From Phorcus lineatus (lineage: Eukaryota; Mollusca; Gastropoda; Trochida; Trochidae): a stretch of 64,000 bases of DNA. The notes beneath the pieces are model-generated. The model saw nothing but the letters and a program-made list of their open reading frames with translations. It was not told the origin of the DNA and made no database searches. Shown piece after piece: positions 1 through 13,661 of the stretch (its first letter is position 1; each line of letters starts with the position of its first letter). Location of the stretch: NCBI GenBank assembly GCA_921293015.1, contig OV121082.1, forward strand, positions 50,612,971 through 50,676,970. Reading direction: 5' to 3'. Both the position numbers and the translations under genes were made by a program.

Positions 1-35
1 AATAAGTATTATCTACTGTAATTTCGAATATATTG

Positions 36-80
36 TGTTCGCATATATATTATATATATATTCGCGTATATATATTTTAA
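36..80. repeat. AT-dinucleotide microsatellite-like tract
   Basis: Runs of alternating A and T (ATATAT blocks) are interrupted by TTCGC and TTCGCG. It is simple low-complexity DNA with no sign of function. Confidence 0.6.
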
Positions 81-486
81 GTGTTTTTGTGTGGCATTTT
101 AAAAAATATTGTATAGCTTTTGTGTCTCTCGTAACCCAATATGGGTGGCTCGTCATATGTTTTTGTATGAATATATGTATATCTTTTATTTATTTATGTA
201 CGAGGCGAGACGATAATAAAATATCTGTCTGTCTGTGATAGCAGAACGATGTTAATTGTAAGAGTTAAACGTGTTGTTTTGGTAGACAGATACCAATATC
301 GACAGGTAGTTATAAAAGAAAACAGACATTTACTAGTACTCAGGTGAGTAGAGCGAATTAAAGATTATGAGATGAAGGACGCCGAGGAATCGTGATATCA
401 AAATGGCGCATCCTTGGGTTGGAGACTCAGTCATGCTTGCCCACCTATTATCTGGGATCCCCTCGCTCCCAAATACGCTGACACCT

Positions 487-500
487 GGTTACCATGGTAA
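487..500. promoter_or_regulatory. RFX X-box, perfect palindrome GTTACCATGGTAAC
   Basis: The 14-mer GTTACCATGGTAAC matches the RFX-family X-box consensus (GTTRCCATGGYAAC) at every position and is extended to a 16-bp palindrome by flanking G and C. It lies inside a CpG-richer patch, which fits a promoter or proximal enhancer. RFX binding is inferred from the motif only. Confidence 0.5.
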
Positions 501-2039
501 CCTCATTTAGCCGAGATTGGACGCTATCGGACCCTCTTTTATTTGAGTGACAAGTTAGTCCCTGGTCCGTGGGGTTTCGGGGTAACTCGCCCGTGTGATG
601 GGGATTGCGACTTGCAGTATATTGCCACAAATGAATCGTGTTAAACTGAACAGGTGCGCGGGGCTTGTTTGTTTAAGTTGGTTCATTATTCTGTGGGAGT
701 AAGTATTATTTGGTCGTAATGTTTGTTTTCAAACTTGTGTGGAATCAAACCGATAAGTCCAAGATATCCCCCAGCTATGTATTTAATGACCAGTAATCCA
801 CGCACCAATATTTGACCACCAAGCGATATTCGCAGATTAACCGTCTTGTTCAGGTGTGCTTTTGAAGTTCGCCGATATTTAGTACTAAAGTAAACAAAAA
901 CCTAGTGGTGTGTATCTCTTAGAAGTAACAGAATTCGTCAACATGTTTGCTGAAAAAAGCATGTGTGTAATCTTCGTTCTGAAACCGACATAGATACATA
1001 TTTCTCTTTAGGAAATAACGTTCGAGCCTTGGTACTATTTGTCCCCTTGCGATTATGTGTAAACTTTCAGGACAGTTCTGTCGCTTTCCTGTCAATGAAT
1101 TTTCCTTGGATCTGTTTGCACTGACCGTCTCACAAAACATAATAAACGTTTAAGACAGTTTTATTTGCAGAATTATGGCTCAATATATAATTTCGACCTT
1201 CATGTGGTTTTTAACAATTACATGATTTTAGAATCGTAAATCATAATTCAATAGATCAGCGTGGCTCCAAGACTATGACGTTTTAATGGACGGGTTTAAA
1301 AACAGCGGCGGAAAGACTATTTTACATGCAAGCAATCTCAGGTTACTTGCAACGGATACCAAATTAATTGAACAAACCTTCGCATTTGTCCCAACTAAAA
1401 TATTGCTGCATATACCAATAAAACTGGTGAAAATCAAAATCCCATTGCGATATACAAACATGTAAAAGAAAATCAACAAAATGTTTGCGCGCACTTAATC
1501 AAAAAGACCGACCAATCAAAAAAAACATTGCACTAAAACAAAATAACTTATTCAACGTTACGTTGGACATTATCAACAAAACATTACTATAATTCAACAG
1601 AACGTTATACTCTTTTAGCAGCCTAATCTCCATGTAGTTCAGAACGTTACACGTGACACGCGTATATCTCATTATACAGTTGCACGCATGTTTACAACAA
1701 GAAGAAATTTTCTACCAACAGCATGCATTTATTTATAGAAACCTTTCGTTAATTCGAAGAAACGAAACTTTTAACCAAACACTTTAAAAATAGATGATAT
1801 CCATTTAAAAATATCATATCTGTATACAATTATTGTTTGACCTTTTAAAATATCGTTTTAAGTCCACAATCCAACTATTACAGTTTGAATTCAACCAGAT
1901 GCAATATGCAAGAATAAGCTGCACATATGCACAGATAATTTTTAAAGCACTCACTGCACACAATGATAACGCCGGGAGCAAAACAAGACAGTTTGTCCTT
2001 GGGCTACCCTTTATTTTTCTTAGTGAAAGGTGGCTAGTT

Positions 2040-2165
2040 TAACGACGGACGTACGGTCAAGCAGATAAGGAGATAACGTTTACAAATGAGGGGAGCGAGT
2101 CGGGGCGGGTTACGTATAACGACTTTACAGTGGGAGGGGTGTTCTATCTGCGGGCCCGCTTTTAT
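2040..2165. promoter_or_regulatory. CpG-rich patch with a GC box, candidate promoter
   Basis: In an AT-rich surrounding, this stretch carries many CpG dinucleotides, a GGGGCGGG box near 2102-2109 and a GC-rich CGGGCCCGC just before a TTTATATT. The composition is promoter-like, but no transcript start can be shown from sequence. Confidence 0.25.
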
Positions 2166-3299
2166 ATTGCACGGTTACCTGTCTCATGCTTTTGAGCAAC
2201 TCCTACTGTAACCCATAGATTTAAGTTCATGAATAAATTCAGCCTGCAACATTGTTTGGTTAGAACAAATTCCATATCTCTAAAGCCGTTTGCTTGAGTA
2301 TCTAATTGATTTACTTTTAAAGAATTAGTTTTCGCTGACTAAGCAAGTCAAACTAATTTAGATTATAACCAATATTAACGGATTGTATATCATGTAATTT
2401 GGCAACACAGAATGGATGATTGACGGATCCTGTATTTAATGAGACGTGTAGTTTCTGTAGAAGGATCAAATGCAACGTGTGATATCGAGAGCTTGGATCA
2501 AATGCAAGCGTGAACGTGGGAGCCGACAGATGATGAGATAATAGTAACCCGCACATATGCATTTGTAAAGGTATAAAATATAATCATATATACACAAATT
2601 AAATATGTAGCATAAACTTATTACTTAAAATGTAACACAGGACAGAGCTGATATGTAGATATTGGAAGTACAGAATACAACAATAAAGTTCGCGCAAATA
2701 CTGGTATCAAGAAATATTCAAATAATGTTGTATTTGTTATGATGTATATTTGCAGTTGTTAAATTTCGAAATAAGTGAAAACGGATTTGTAGAACAGAAA
2801 AATACTAAAATAACCTTTAAAAAGTACTTAAAGGGGCTAAATAATTTGTTTTGAACAGTAGTTAAACGAAATGACCTTAGTTGCTGTGGTACAAGTCCTT
2901 AAACTATTGGATGAGAATAAACATTTATTGCTCCAGGTAGAAATACACAGTCTGTTGTATTTTCAAACCAAAGTAGTTATCCAAGCCGGTAAAGTATCAA
3001 TCACGGGACCTAGTCGGCTAAAAAGAGGAAATTCGTTTCCTGTGGCCCGGCCGTGTTGTGTACGTCACGCAAATTCACTATAGTAGTATGTGCCCAGTCA
3101 ATGAAGGCGCACCTTGACCTTTTCACCGCCACAGCACCGCTTAACGGGACATCCCGCTCGGAAAAAACGTGTCAAAAACATCGTAACAAAACTTTCAAAG
3201 CCAGTATGAAAGTTGTGTATTATCTATATCGAAGTTTTAGCATATTGCATATTACTTTTTAATAAATTTCAAAAGTGCAAATTATAAGTTACGGAGGGA

Positions 3300-3880
3300 C
3301 TATGTTTTGTAGCGCGCACAATACCTTGCCCCAGGTATTGTTCCTCTGTTGTGAGTCATGTGGTATCCGTCCGCGGTCATTTGCATACGCTCTCATGGCG
3401 AAGTGAGTAGGGCTTGTTGATAGCGGCCGATACGAAGCGAAGTAACAAGTGGTAAAATATACTGATATTTACCTGCCTGCCAGTGGATATTACTGTGTGT
3501 TATAATTCGTGGAAATCTCAGGTGAGACATTATTTCATGTATTTCATATGTTTTCTGCATGTTATTTGTCGCGGGACGTTTCGGCGTGGGGAGTACTGTA
3601 AAAAGAGCCGCACGTAAATATGGAGACATGGCAGGTATAGGAACGCCCTCTCAGGTAAAATTCAGGTGAGACGCAATCGAAATGCTAGAATAACGCCAAT
3701 TGCAAGATGCACCGGTTAGATGCAACTGAAATATTTAATTTGCACATTTTGGCACATTTGGTAGGTTAGTAGGTCATTGTTTACGTATATTTGTCAACAC
3801 GAGGTTTGGGCTTTGAAGTCGAACGCTCAGGTAATTCCTTGGGTTTTATAGTCCGTTTCGGGGAACCGGGCCACAGGTGA
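3300..3880 (+). promoter_or_regulatory. CpG-richer patch with several donor-like CAG/GTRA strings, candidate 5' untranslated exon region
   Basis: CpG density rises here. Several good 5' splice-site strings follow one another on the + strand: CAG/GTGAGA near 3521 and 3665, CAG/GTAAAA near 3653 and CAG/GTAATT near 3828. The first coding exon of USP54 at 13662 begins with an acceptor and untranslated bases, so at least one upstream untranslated exon must exist, and this patch is the best candidate. An alternative reading is that these strings belong to the CAGGT-motif clusters seen elsewhere in the window. Confidence 0.3.
3319..3340. other. Perfect 8-bp hairpin
   Basis: CAATACCT and AGGTATTG form a perfect inverted repeat around the 6-nt loop TGCCCC. 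It sits at the start of the CpG-richer patch. Its function is unknown. Confidence 0.5.
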
Positions 3881-4363
3881 CAATCCTACCTTTGTCATTT
3901 GTTGGACTATTTATTTCAGTGTATTTGATAGTCAAGCAAAAATGTGATTTTGGAATATGTATTTATTTTTACAATGATGGCAATTTAATGTAACAATGTA
4001 TTTTTATCAGGAAATAACCCAAGTTTTATATTGAAATTCATACCAATTAGGTTAAACAAAAACTATTCAAATAACATAATTTAACTACTAGTATTTAAAA
4101 AAAATTTATTCCATTTTTTTTTCTTTGATAAGTTCTATAAAAAATCATATTAAACTACATAACAGTATATTAATCTTTCAAAATGAATGGTTTGATAAAT
4201 TGATAATGGCTTCACTTCATTAGCAAATGGTGAACAGAAGGGATTGCTTGCTTCGATAGTAAATAGTGGTCAGTAACATTAGGAGTTGTATACTGCATCA
4301 ACTGGACTGGAATTAATAAACTGTGAAGCATGGTTGTCTGACCACCAGCTTGTAGGTTATCTC

Positions 4364-4430
4364 ACCTGTCAGGTTCGTCACAGGTGTTTTCCACTCAGGT
4401 ATGGTGATCTCATCCTCGGAAACACACCTG
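4364..4430. promoter_or_regulatory. CAGGT/ACCTG (E2-box) cluster B
   Basis: Five CAGGT or ACCTG pentamers fall within 67 bp (4364, 4370, 4381, 4396, 4426). The first two form the palindrome ACCTGTCAGGT. Such E2-boxes are bound by Snail/ZEB-type zinc-finger repressors and some bHLH factors in animals; binding here is inference. Confidence 0.35.
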
Positions 4431-5108
4431 TGCACAATATGCACTGTACTAATTACCCTATCCATTAAATCTGTGAAAATCGTTACAAGATTGCACAATG
4501 TTTACTTGTTTATCAGTTTGATCTTCACTAAACTGTAATCAGAAAGCAAACTGTTAAATTCAATTCAATGTGTTCTAAGCTAAATTGCTATTATGACTCA
4601 AATCAACATTAGTAAACTGTGACCAGAATGTGCACAGAGATAATTTGTTTGTGGTTTTCAGTCACAGTATTTTCAAAACTGTGATCAACTAATTTAAACT
4701 GTGAATTGACAATAAAGGAATGAAAATGTTTACCACAGGTGTCAAATATGTGAAAAACCATGACATTAATGTGGTGCTTTCTTCACTTCTTTGGCATAAT
4801 AATTCTTCACATATACTTATGATATTAATTTTTGTTTCTGAAATTACAGAATTGTAGGACTATTTATTCAGAAAAGTCTTGAAAGCTAACCTATTCATTC
4901 ATTTCAAGCATCTGATACATTTGAAATATGTTATTTCTTATTTATTATTTGTAAACATTGGTTCATATTTATCATCTGTTACTGATATATTCTTGTATAT
5001 GCTCTTTCATTCCTGAAATATTTTTTCATGAAGACAAAGCACACAAGTTATTTCCATTCATATGAAAAACCACTTCCTCAAAGGTCAGGAAATTGTGCAA
5101 ATTGTTAC

Positions 5109-5225
5109 ACCTGGATATTACCTTGAGATTTCACCTGTGTGTTACCTGCTTCTGGCCAGGTAATTAGCCCAGGTGATCCAGGTAGAGTAGGTCAGCGTCA
5201 GTAGCGTGTGTGTGTTTATTACCTG
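5109..5225. promoter_or_regulatory. CAGGT/ACCTG (E2-box) cluster C, the densest
   Basis: Seven motifs lie in 117 bp: ACCTG at 5109, 5133, 5144 and 5221, and CAGGT at 5157, 5170 and 5179. By chance one would expect roughly one per 500-900 bp at this base composition. Orientation changes once, from ACCTG to CAGGT, in the middle of the cluster. Confidence 0.35.
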
Positions 5226-6958
5226 CCTGGTTGGGTGCAAGTCGAGTCGGGGCATGTGCTATGATTTATACTGCACAGCAAATACTAGCTCAACTACACT
5301 GTTACAAATAGTAGTACCTTTACACAAAGCTACATAGTGTGTTACAGTTTATACTGCAGTACAGATATAATACTTTATTAAACATTTATTCACAGTGTTG
5401 AAGCATGTTATAAGTTATACTGCACTACTACTGTTCCACTGCTGTGGCATATGTTACAGTTGACACTGCACAAAGACTCATTTCAGCAACTAGTGTTGCA
5501 CTAGGTACCCTTGTTGTAGCCTTAATAATAGTAGAAGAAAAAGTATTGATTTGTAATGGTTTTCTGTGTATTGCATTACCGAAATTTATTCATATACAAC
5601 CAGCTAGGACGTGTGTGCTTAGCTGTTGATAAGCTTAGCATAAAACGAAAGATAGAATTGCAAATTTGAATTAGATCTGCATTATGTACAATAAATGGTA
5701 ATCATAAACATGGTTCCCATACTAAAACACTTTAGATGGGAATCCACTAGAATGAATTTTAGTCAATATGAAAGCTAAAAATTCTGAAGAAGTTAATCAT
5801 AAAAAGGTAAGAATGAATTGCAGTCAAAATCAAAGCTAAATAAATCTAAGTAAGTAATCATAAATTTAGTTTTCATGTTTTACAAATTTGTTTTATTCTA
5901 TTGAAATTTCAAAATAGTCATTTCTTTTGGGCAAGGTTTACAAAATTGAAATGTTTATGAACACTTACAAATATCAATTCAGGAGAAAAAGAACCAACAT
6001 GAATAACCCCGTAACTATAAATCAAATTAATATCTCTCTTCTCTTTTTAAGGAAAAGAACTTTTAGTGATAATAATAATTATTCTCAGCTGGAGTTGAAA
6101 AATGACAATCATGGAAGAAATTATATCCTATCATTTGAAATCAGAATTTTTGAATGCCTTGCAGGGGAGCAAACTGCATGATAACAACGCAATCTCACGA
6201 TATGGCGGGCCCCAGATAGCTGCTCAAGTTTTGCTCGTTCCGTCGCTAAAGTCACCAAGAACTTGGCAAGGACATTTGGCATGTGACGCTTAGATCAAAT
6301 GGCTCACCTCAGAGATTTTGTGTGTTTGTTGATATCCTGAAAAAATGTTTAAAGGAGGTTTATGTATGGACAGGAAATTTCATATTTGATCAAAGAAGTT
6401 GGAAGTAGATATTTTTGTATGAATAGATCCTTTATGATCTAGAGCAGTAGAGTTGGCAGGAGCGAGTAAATGAGTATAAAGGCTCACAGCGTGTATTGAT
6501 TCAGGATTTGCTGGCTTGTGTCACTTTGTCTAGACTTTGCAATAAACTTTTGTCACATTCTCTCAGACTTACCAACATTGCTGCAGTTTAGCACTCTATA
6601 TTCATGTTTTTTTAAGAGTTTTTTTTACATTTTCTGCTCTGTAAATAATTGTTTTTACTAAAATCCTAAATGTTTCTAACTATCTAAACCGTCCAGCTGC
6701 CAAGGGCCTAATAATTGTCACCAAAATACATGAATACTTAAGTGGAAAAAAGCATTTCGTAGATTGATTTGAAGTTCTAATGCATTAATGTTTTCTCTGT
6801 CAAAGATATGAGTTTACAAGTAACGATGTATTTGTTGTGAGAATCAGCATCCGTTGATGTCCTTAATTAATTGCAGTTTCCAGTTGCCCTTTTTAGAAAT
6901 GACCATTAGCTAAGCTAGCAGTACCCTTATTGTTGTATGTTTGCTGTATCTTTGTGGA

Positions 6959-6972
6959 GTTGCCATGGAAAC
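6959..6972. promoter_or_regulatory. RFX X-box GTTGCCATGGAAAC
   Basis: This is an X-box-type sequence with one half site perfect and the other GGAAAC. It is followed directly by TTGATAA. The same arrangement, X-box then TTGATAA, recurs at 25275 some 18 kb downstream. Confidence 0.5.
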
Positions 6973-7434
6973 TTGATAATTGTATACTCTCATATCTTTG
7001 ATCATGTGAAATAGGTTGTATATAGTAAATGACCGTAGGCGTTCATGTGACAATGGAGATTTTCCAGACTCCAAATTAGAGTTAGAATTGCTCATCTATA
7101 GCCAACTGTTTTGTCGGCAGATAAGAACTGCAACAGGAGTATTATTTGCCTTGTTGTGTGACAAAACTTGTTGTCAGTTAAGTGAACAAAGCATGAAACA
7201 GATTCTCTGATCTTGAGATTTGTGCGAGAGCGTTTGTAGATCATAGATCCAACACGTGGACCGACTCTCTGTCAACAAGCCACCCGATACTTCGTGTCTA
7301 TTATATACAGCCTAGGTATTAGCCTACATCCTGAAACTAGGCATAGGTTGATGTACTTCTTTATTCAACGTAGATAATGGCCTAGATCCTCATGTTTAAA
7401 ACATCAATCTTTTTTTCAAATCTAGGTCTTTGCC

Positions 7435-7473
7435 TTTGTGATTGGTTAGCAAGAGTCTAAATCCAATCACAAA
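7435..7473. other. Inverted-repeat hairpin with opposed CCAAT boxes
   Basis: TTTGTGATTGG (7435-7445) and CCAATCACAAA (7463-7473) are perfect 11-bp inverted complements around a 17-nt spacer that adds a shorter TTAG/CTAA pairing. Each arm contains a CCAAT box. It may be a small foldback element or a paired NF-Y site. Confidence 0.45.
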
Positions 7474-10400
7474 TCTACCTTGTTTCATGGTAGATCTTTG
7501 TTCAGAAGTAAGATAATTAAGATTGATAAAAAAACGTGGTTGATTGAGTTAAGTAGTGCCATTGCCAGTGAGACCATTTTACAAAAATCATTTCATTAGG
7601 AGTGAACCTGGTGCACTGGCTAAAGATAGGTTTTCTTGGCATATTCCAGTACCTACTTCTTGAAGGTTGAAGTTAATCAAATGTACTCCTTTCTAAAAGG
7701 AAGAGATTTTCTTTACTGATCTAAAAATCAGTATATAACTTTCAATATAAGTTCTAGACTTTGAGAACCTTGTCTCCCTTCCATCCTATGTGAATATGGA
7801 TACCAGCCGGTCAAATTGGCTTCTAGCCAAATGTTATCACTGTTAGTTACACATTTGAAAGTTTGAGCTCTTGTCAAAAGTCTCAGAAGGATAACAATTA
7901 CCTCAATCTTTGACAAACCGTTGACACCAAAGGATCTGCTAAATGCAAGTTTGCATTGAGTGCTGTAATAGTGATAAACTTATTCCTTGTCTAAACATGC
8001 GCAGCTCAACCCGACAGAGGAGTTACAAATCTGACTTCACTTTCTGGATTAGTCAGATTATAGGCCTTGCCTGTGTTTAAGTGTACCTGACATTGAGATA
8101 AGCTTTGAAGTTGATTGTAAATCAGGCTAATCTTTATGACAGGTTTGTTCAATGTGTCATAACTTGCCGTTAAGTCCTTCTGTTTAACTTCCATCAATAG
8201 CGCCTTCCACTTATCGGACCCCTTCCTGTAAGACAACTTCTTAGGCTTTAAATTCATCTATTGGGGAATTGTAAAGGTTGTTAGTGTTTACTTGAAACCA
8301 GCTGCATCATGGTCCCGTGTACCCAAAAGTCAGTGTTTGGAAATGGGGTGTTACCAAAGTTTATTACATGTGCTGTAGATAATGCTGTATAAGAGTGTTA
8401 CTGAAGATGTCACATGCATTGATTAATGTTATTGGATGCAAGTGAATAGGCGTTGTAGAACTTATCAATTGATGAACCTTGAGGTATGTAATATCATTGT
8501 TTAATTTCGGAAGGTAATATAAATTGGAATGCACTGGAAAAGCAAAATTTGAACTTCTTCTTCTTCTTCTTTTTGAGATATGCATACAATTAAGAAAAAT
8601 AAATGTGATAATGTCTTTTTAAAGTAGCCAGAACTTTGCAGTTTCCAAACCCACAACTTCACTGACATGCAGCTATTGCACCTTGGACTGTCCCACTTGT
8701 TTGATGTCTTGTTTTACCATTGATCTTAAATTTGCACTATTGCAATAGTTTTGATCCAAAATACAACAATTTTATGACTTCATACAACAAGATATCCACG
8801 AAAAACTAATGTATGAAAATATGGAGGATGTTGTCAGTGAGCATGTAAGTTTGTGTATATTAATTGATGATATCAGATGAGAGCAGATAAGACATTACTC
8901 ACTGTTAGTAGGTATGTAATAACATATTTATCACCTGGTTGACTCATAATAATGATCATGGATGACACCTCTCTTTATCATGAACTCAAACATAGTTTTC
9001 AGTGCTTTACACAATAGCCATTGTATTTTTATAGATAGCAAGTAAACAAATCAGGATCGACTATGTCAAGTTTTTTAAGGTCAGGCACCTGTTTGTTAGA
9101 AATCACTGTATGAGTCGACATTTTAGGGGTGTTATTATGTCGATTATTGGAGTATATCTAATCTCTAATATTGAAAATTATCAACTAGTGAGCTGACAGT
9201 TAACCATGTTGTGGTATGAAGTGGACTGAGTATAATGATAGGTATGTGATGTGAACTATTCATTGTATTGGGTTTGTCACCTGTGAAGTGATTGTATGGC
9301 ATTATCAGGTAGGTTGGTACAGCCTTCAAATTTAAGTGTGACCGTTGAAAAGTAATTCATATATTTTAAAGAATTCATAATTTATGGACAATTTGATGAC
9401 ACATTCAAGATTCAAGTTTTTTTAATGCACCAATGACTAATGCTAACTTTAAAACTTTGAAGAGTTCAAATACATTTCTTTTGTTAACATGAGGATATAA
9501 AATTTTAGAGATTTTTTTATGGTAATGTTCCAATAATGTTACTTTGCTTATGCTCAGAAATTCAGCAAAACATTTAAAAATGATACAAACATCAACTTCA
9601 TTCTTAGAATATTACGCAGTTAAAATCAATTATTGTTATCGATCTGGGCCTTAATTAGAATAATGTCCGTCAAAATGTCACACAGGAATGTGACCAATGG
9701 CTAATCACTTCCCTGGTATGCAAAATACAGGTAATCAACCTTACCTGTCCTGCTTGCTGCGTTAGTATACACCTTAATTACCCTAATTACTGACCTGTCA
9801 ACAGTGACCAATACTCTCATCAATGTGGAATCTACAAACACATCTATGTCAACAAATAAGTAACTTTGACATCTAAAAAAATACTACTTGTTTTTAAGAA
9901 TATAATGAATTAATTCTTTGTGCTTGATGTGTTCCATGAAAAACGTATTCAGAATGAGAAGGGAAAACAATCAGATGAAACAGGTACCCTGTTTGAAGAG
10001 AAAGCTAATTCTGCAGCTAAGTACACCAAAAGGTTTCAGGTGTGTTATAAGACAGCACATATTTATTCATTATGAAACAGGTAGAATGATTAGGTATTAT
10101 GAATAATCAAAGTCACAAAGGTGAGTAATAAAGGTAATACATATAGCTAGGTATTGTCAGGTGAGAGAGTACAGTGTGGGAGGGGTTGTTACCTATCGGC
10201 TGATCAATTAGTGTACCTGTTGTACTGATTGTGACTGAGCAATCTCAGGTGGGCGTTTGTAACGGTTGTAAATGGCATGTATTCATAGAGGTATTTAGAA
10301 GTGCCTGAGTATATCAAGTTTCATGAAAGATACAGTGACTACATCAGGAGAGATGAGCCTTTTTGGTCGCCAGTTTGTGAATTAGTTTTGTTCAGGGTAA

Positions 10401-12385
10401 ACTCTTTGGAACTATTTAAAGTTTTGATTATGTTGCTAAATGAATAAGCCATAGAACCTGAGAAGTTTGAACTTAGCTTTAATTTATGGAGAAATTCATT
10501 AAGAAAATGAAAATAAAAACTTTATTGCTCTTGAATACGTGAGGCAAAATTCTCTATAAATACTAAATATTTTTAAAAAATAGATTCAGTAAAAGACTCA
10601 AATAATGAATTTAATGAAGAGAAATAAGGATAACTTATTATAGAAAACCTGTGAGTCACATCTGTAGGCTGATTAGTATGATCAGCATTTGAATTGTGAA
10701 TATATCTGCATTTATATTGATTTTTGTAGATGAATAATATATCTCAGAAAAAAATTCTAATGTACATTAATAGGGCTTATTTCACCAATTGCATGCATTA
10801 ATTTTGTCTAAAAGGTTTTTCTTTTATCAAAAAATAATCCATGAAAAGATGAATCTGTTGATTTTCAATGTTTTTATGATATAGGTATGAATAAGTAAAA
10901 GTATATTGATCATATATACGTTTCAAGGTTCAGTTGTTTTGAGAAAAAGCCTTCATTGATTTTTTTGGTCTCCTGAGATAAGGTTTGGTTTGAAGGCAAC
11001 TCAAGAACCGACAAGAGACTGTTGTCTATTGATTCGTAAGTATATGTTCATTGGCTTAGGATTCAGAAGTATTTTGAAGTTTGTCTAAACGTGGACAAAA
11101 AACAACACGAAACAAACATGTCAATAAAGTTCAGAACTTGGAAACTGATTGTTAACAGTCGCGTCATTGTGTAAACGTTCGAGGTTGTCTAGAATTGAAG
11201 AAACTCAATAGCTGATTGCTGAATAACAGATATGTCGTCATAGTGTCCGTAAGCGAAGCCAAGGCACAAACTATTAAACACTAATGCCTAGCAAGCTATG
11301 TCACAAACTATTAAACATATACGCACGCCAGCATAGAAATGCCTGAAGCTAGAATTGTGATTATTATGCACTGTTGTTGGGACAGAGCCAAGAGGCACAC
11401 TCCTGTATAACAGGAAGACTTGTTTGGTGAACTTCATGAGCTTTAAATTGAAAGAGATTTTTGCATTGGTTGATAGTTCTTTAGTGTTTTGATTTGAAAG
11501 AGGAAGTTTGATATTAGTTATGGGTACTAGTACATTTTGATTTTTCCTAGATTTTTATTGTATTTTTCCTGATCGTAACTTCATTAGCCAGAACTTGAAT
11601 TTGAATTATATGTATTGGTTGCTATTCAATTGAAGGACATTTATATTCAGCATAATTGAAGGCGTGTGTGCGGGCGTACACCGTTCTGAATTTGAATAAG
11701 AATACCTCTGAAGTCCATATAGGTAAACCTATATCTTAAGCTTGAAGGGTTGTTTGTGTTTACTGTAGTCAACTGTGCAACCTGCCTGCTTCACAGTGTC
11801 AAAGACAACATGCTCAATAGGTAATACTTTGTTGGAAACCATGTTTTGGTTTAAACTCAATTTAAAATCTTCATGTTTGACATTTTCGAAAACTAAGTCC
11901 CAAGTTGACACCCCTTAAAATTGAAAAAAAGATCTGAAAACCTTGAATGAAGTCTAGATTGTTAATCATTTAATTTTGGCTATCAAAATACACATTGAAA
12001 GCCAAATAATGCCCCACAAATTATAACTGAAGACATTATGAAATTAATAATTACACTGAGACTCAATTTCACTCTGAGAATTTAATAATGAAAGACAAAT
12101 TGTGTGTCTCCAGACAAAAGCTTGAACTGCACATTGACATAATGAAGGCACGTGCTGGGCATCATGACACCGATAATGCGCACACCTTGACACACCTGAG
12201 TATAAACTCGTTAGAGACTTCTATTCATCACAGTGATGCAGCAGCTTCTTTTGTGACGGCTAATTTGCATATTGATGCACGATTGGCTCTGACAAGATGC
12301 TTAATATTTTCAAGTGCCGCCTCAATGGTCACCCCGAGGTCATGTGACATGCATGAGCGCACTTGAAAGCGACGGGACTATTTTT

Positions 12386-12450
12386 ACCTGGTAGTATTTC
12401 CACCTGAGCTACCAATGGTTGATCCAGGTAGATTCTAGTTTCATCCAGGT
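12386..12450. promoter_or_regulatory. CAGGT/ACCTG (E2-box) cluster E
   Basis: Four motifs lie in 65 bp: ACCTG at 12386 and 12402, then CAGGTAG at 12425 and 12446. The orientation pattern is the same as in cluster C, ACCTG first and CAGGTAG second. Confidence 0.3.
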
Positions 12451-13009
12451 AGCTTTTAGTTCTGCCAGGCTTGTGACACGCTTATTGTGAAAAGTGGGTT
12501 TATTACTTTCAACTCATTACAGAAAGTGTTGAGTCATTTCTGTTGTCAACAAGTGATAAAGGAACCCTCTACCTTCTCCGCCCTCTTTTCATTGAAAGCT
12601 TTTCAAAATCAAATTAAAGATATGTTTGAACATGTTCAAGGTGATATTCTAGTGCGTTGCACACCTGAAAATGATCAATAGATTTAATATATGGCCAGCT
12701 TAGAGATTTAAAGCTTAAACATATAAACAAATTCTCTACATTTAGTTTCAATAAATATTTTCACTACTTCATAAAATGTTTCAGAGAATAAATAAAAAAG
12801 ACAAATTAGGTATTTTCATGTATATCAGGACATTTATATTTGTCTGTAGTGTAAATCAAATTTAAAAATTGCAAACCTCTCTTTAGTCAGTATTGATTGC
12901 AATTAATATAAAAGGTTCCTAATTGATTTATAATTCCACCAATGAGCTAAAGATAGAAAAATGAGTGGACCACAGGAATCAGGAAACACTTAATCAGGAG
13001 CTCTGACAG

Positions 13010-13180
13010 TCAACGTATCCGTGGAGATCCGGATATATTCATGCCAGGGTCGTAGGTAACGGTACAGCCTGTCTCCTAGATATTATCAGTCCCCCTATTG
13101 TTCTCTCTCCCTCCGGTGACACCACTGGACCCCGAGGGACGGCTCATATCCTGGGTGCAGGGGGAGAAATAGCGGATTAG
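13010..13180. other. GC-richer patch 0.5 kb before the first coding exon
   Basis: About 170 bp has visibly higher GC and CpG than its AT-rich flanks, and no open frame. It could be an internal promoter or a conserved regulatory element for a transcript starting close to the first coding exon. Confidence 0.25.
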
Positions 13181-13661
13181 TGGTTTCCTATGTTAGTCAT
13201 ATTTCTGGGAAATTATTGCTTTCTTTATTCAGGAAATTATAGTCTTTTAACCTTGGTGATTAATGAGTTTGAAATAAGGGGTTTAGTTACTTTCTCAGAA
13301 AATCCTATTTCTTGAGGAACAAATTATCGCTTTGCTCACGAAGCATGGTGACCTTTAGAAGAATACTGTGTGAAATAGGGGTTTATCTAGAAAATGGTTT
13401 TAAATTACTAAAGATTTTAATGTTGATAATTGTTGATTAAGCAAATTGAAAACCTAGGATAAATCATTCTATATTCCAATAAGAATTCTTTTTTTGTAAA
13501 CCATTATTATTGTTCAAATTTTGTTTACTAAACCATGATTACTTAAAATTGTTGTCAAGTTATGCTCTATAGATTTGCTAACTTGATTATAGGATTTAAG
13601 ACATAAATTCAGTTCTTATAAAGAATTGATAAATAAATAAAAACTCCTTAAATTTTACAGA

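Larger units (their letters stand above)
1..3300. other. Non-coding upstream region, no gene recognised
   Basis: Only short reading frames without family resemblance occur here. The stretch is AT-rich, with an AT-dinucleotide tract near 40-78 and two CpG-richer patches (about 380-680 and 2040-2165). A TATAAAAG lies at 311-318 and a perfect splice-donor string, CAG/GTGAGT, at 341-349. It may hold the promoter or untranslated first exons of the USP54 gene, or the flank of another gene; the sequence alone does not decide. Confidence 0.5.
3881..13661. other. Long non-coding stretch before the first coding exon, probably USP54 intron 1
   Basis: No exon with coding character was found on either strand; all frames are short and unrelated to known families. 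The stretch contains clusters of CAGGT/ACCTG (4364-4430, 5109-5225, 12386-12450), an RFX X-box at 6959, an inverted CCAAT hairpin at 7435 and a GC-richer patch at about 13010-13180. The intron assignment is inferred from the acceptor at 13660-13661. Confidence 0.45.

Noticed and set aside
11265..11317. 16-bp direct repeat CACAAACTATTAAACA, two copies 37 bp apart
   Set aside because: Real but isolated; no element boundaries or function evident.
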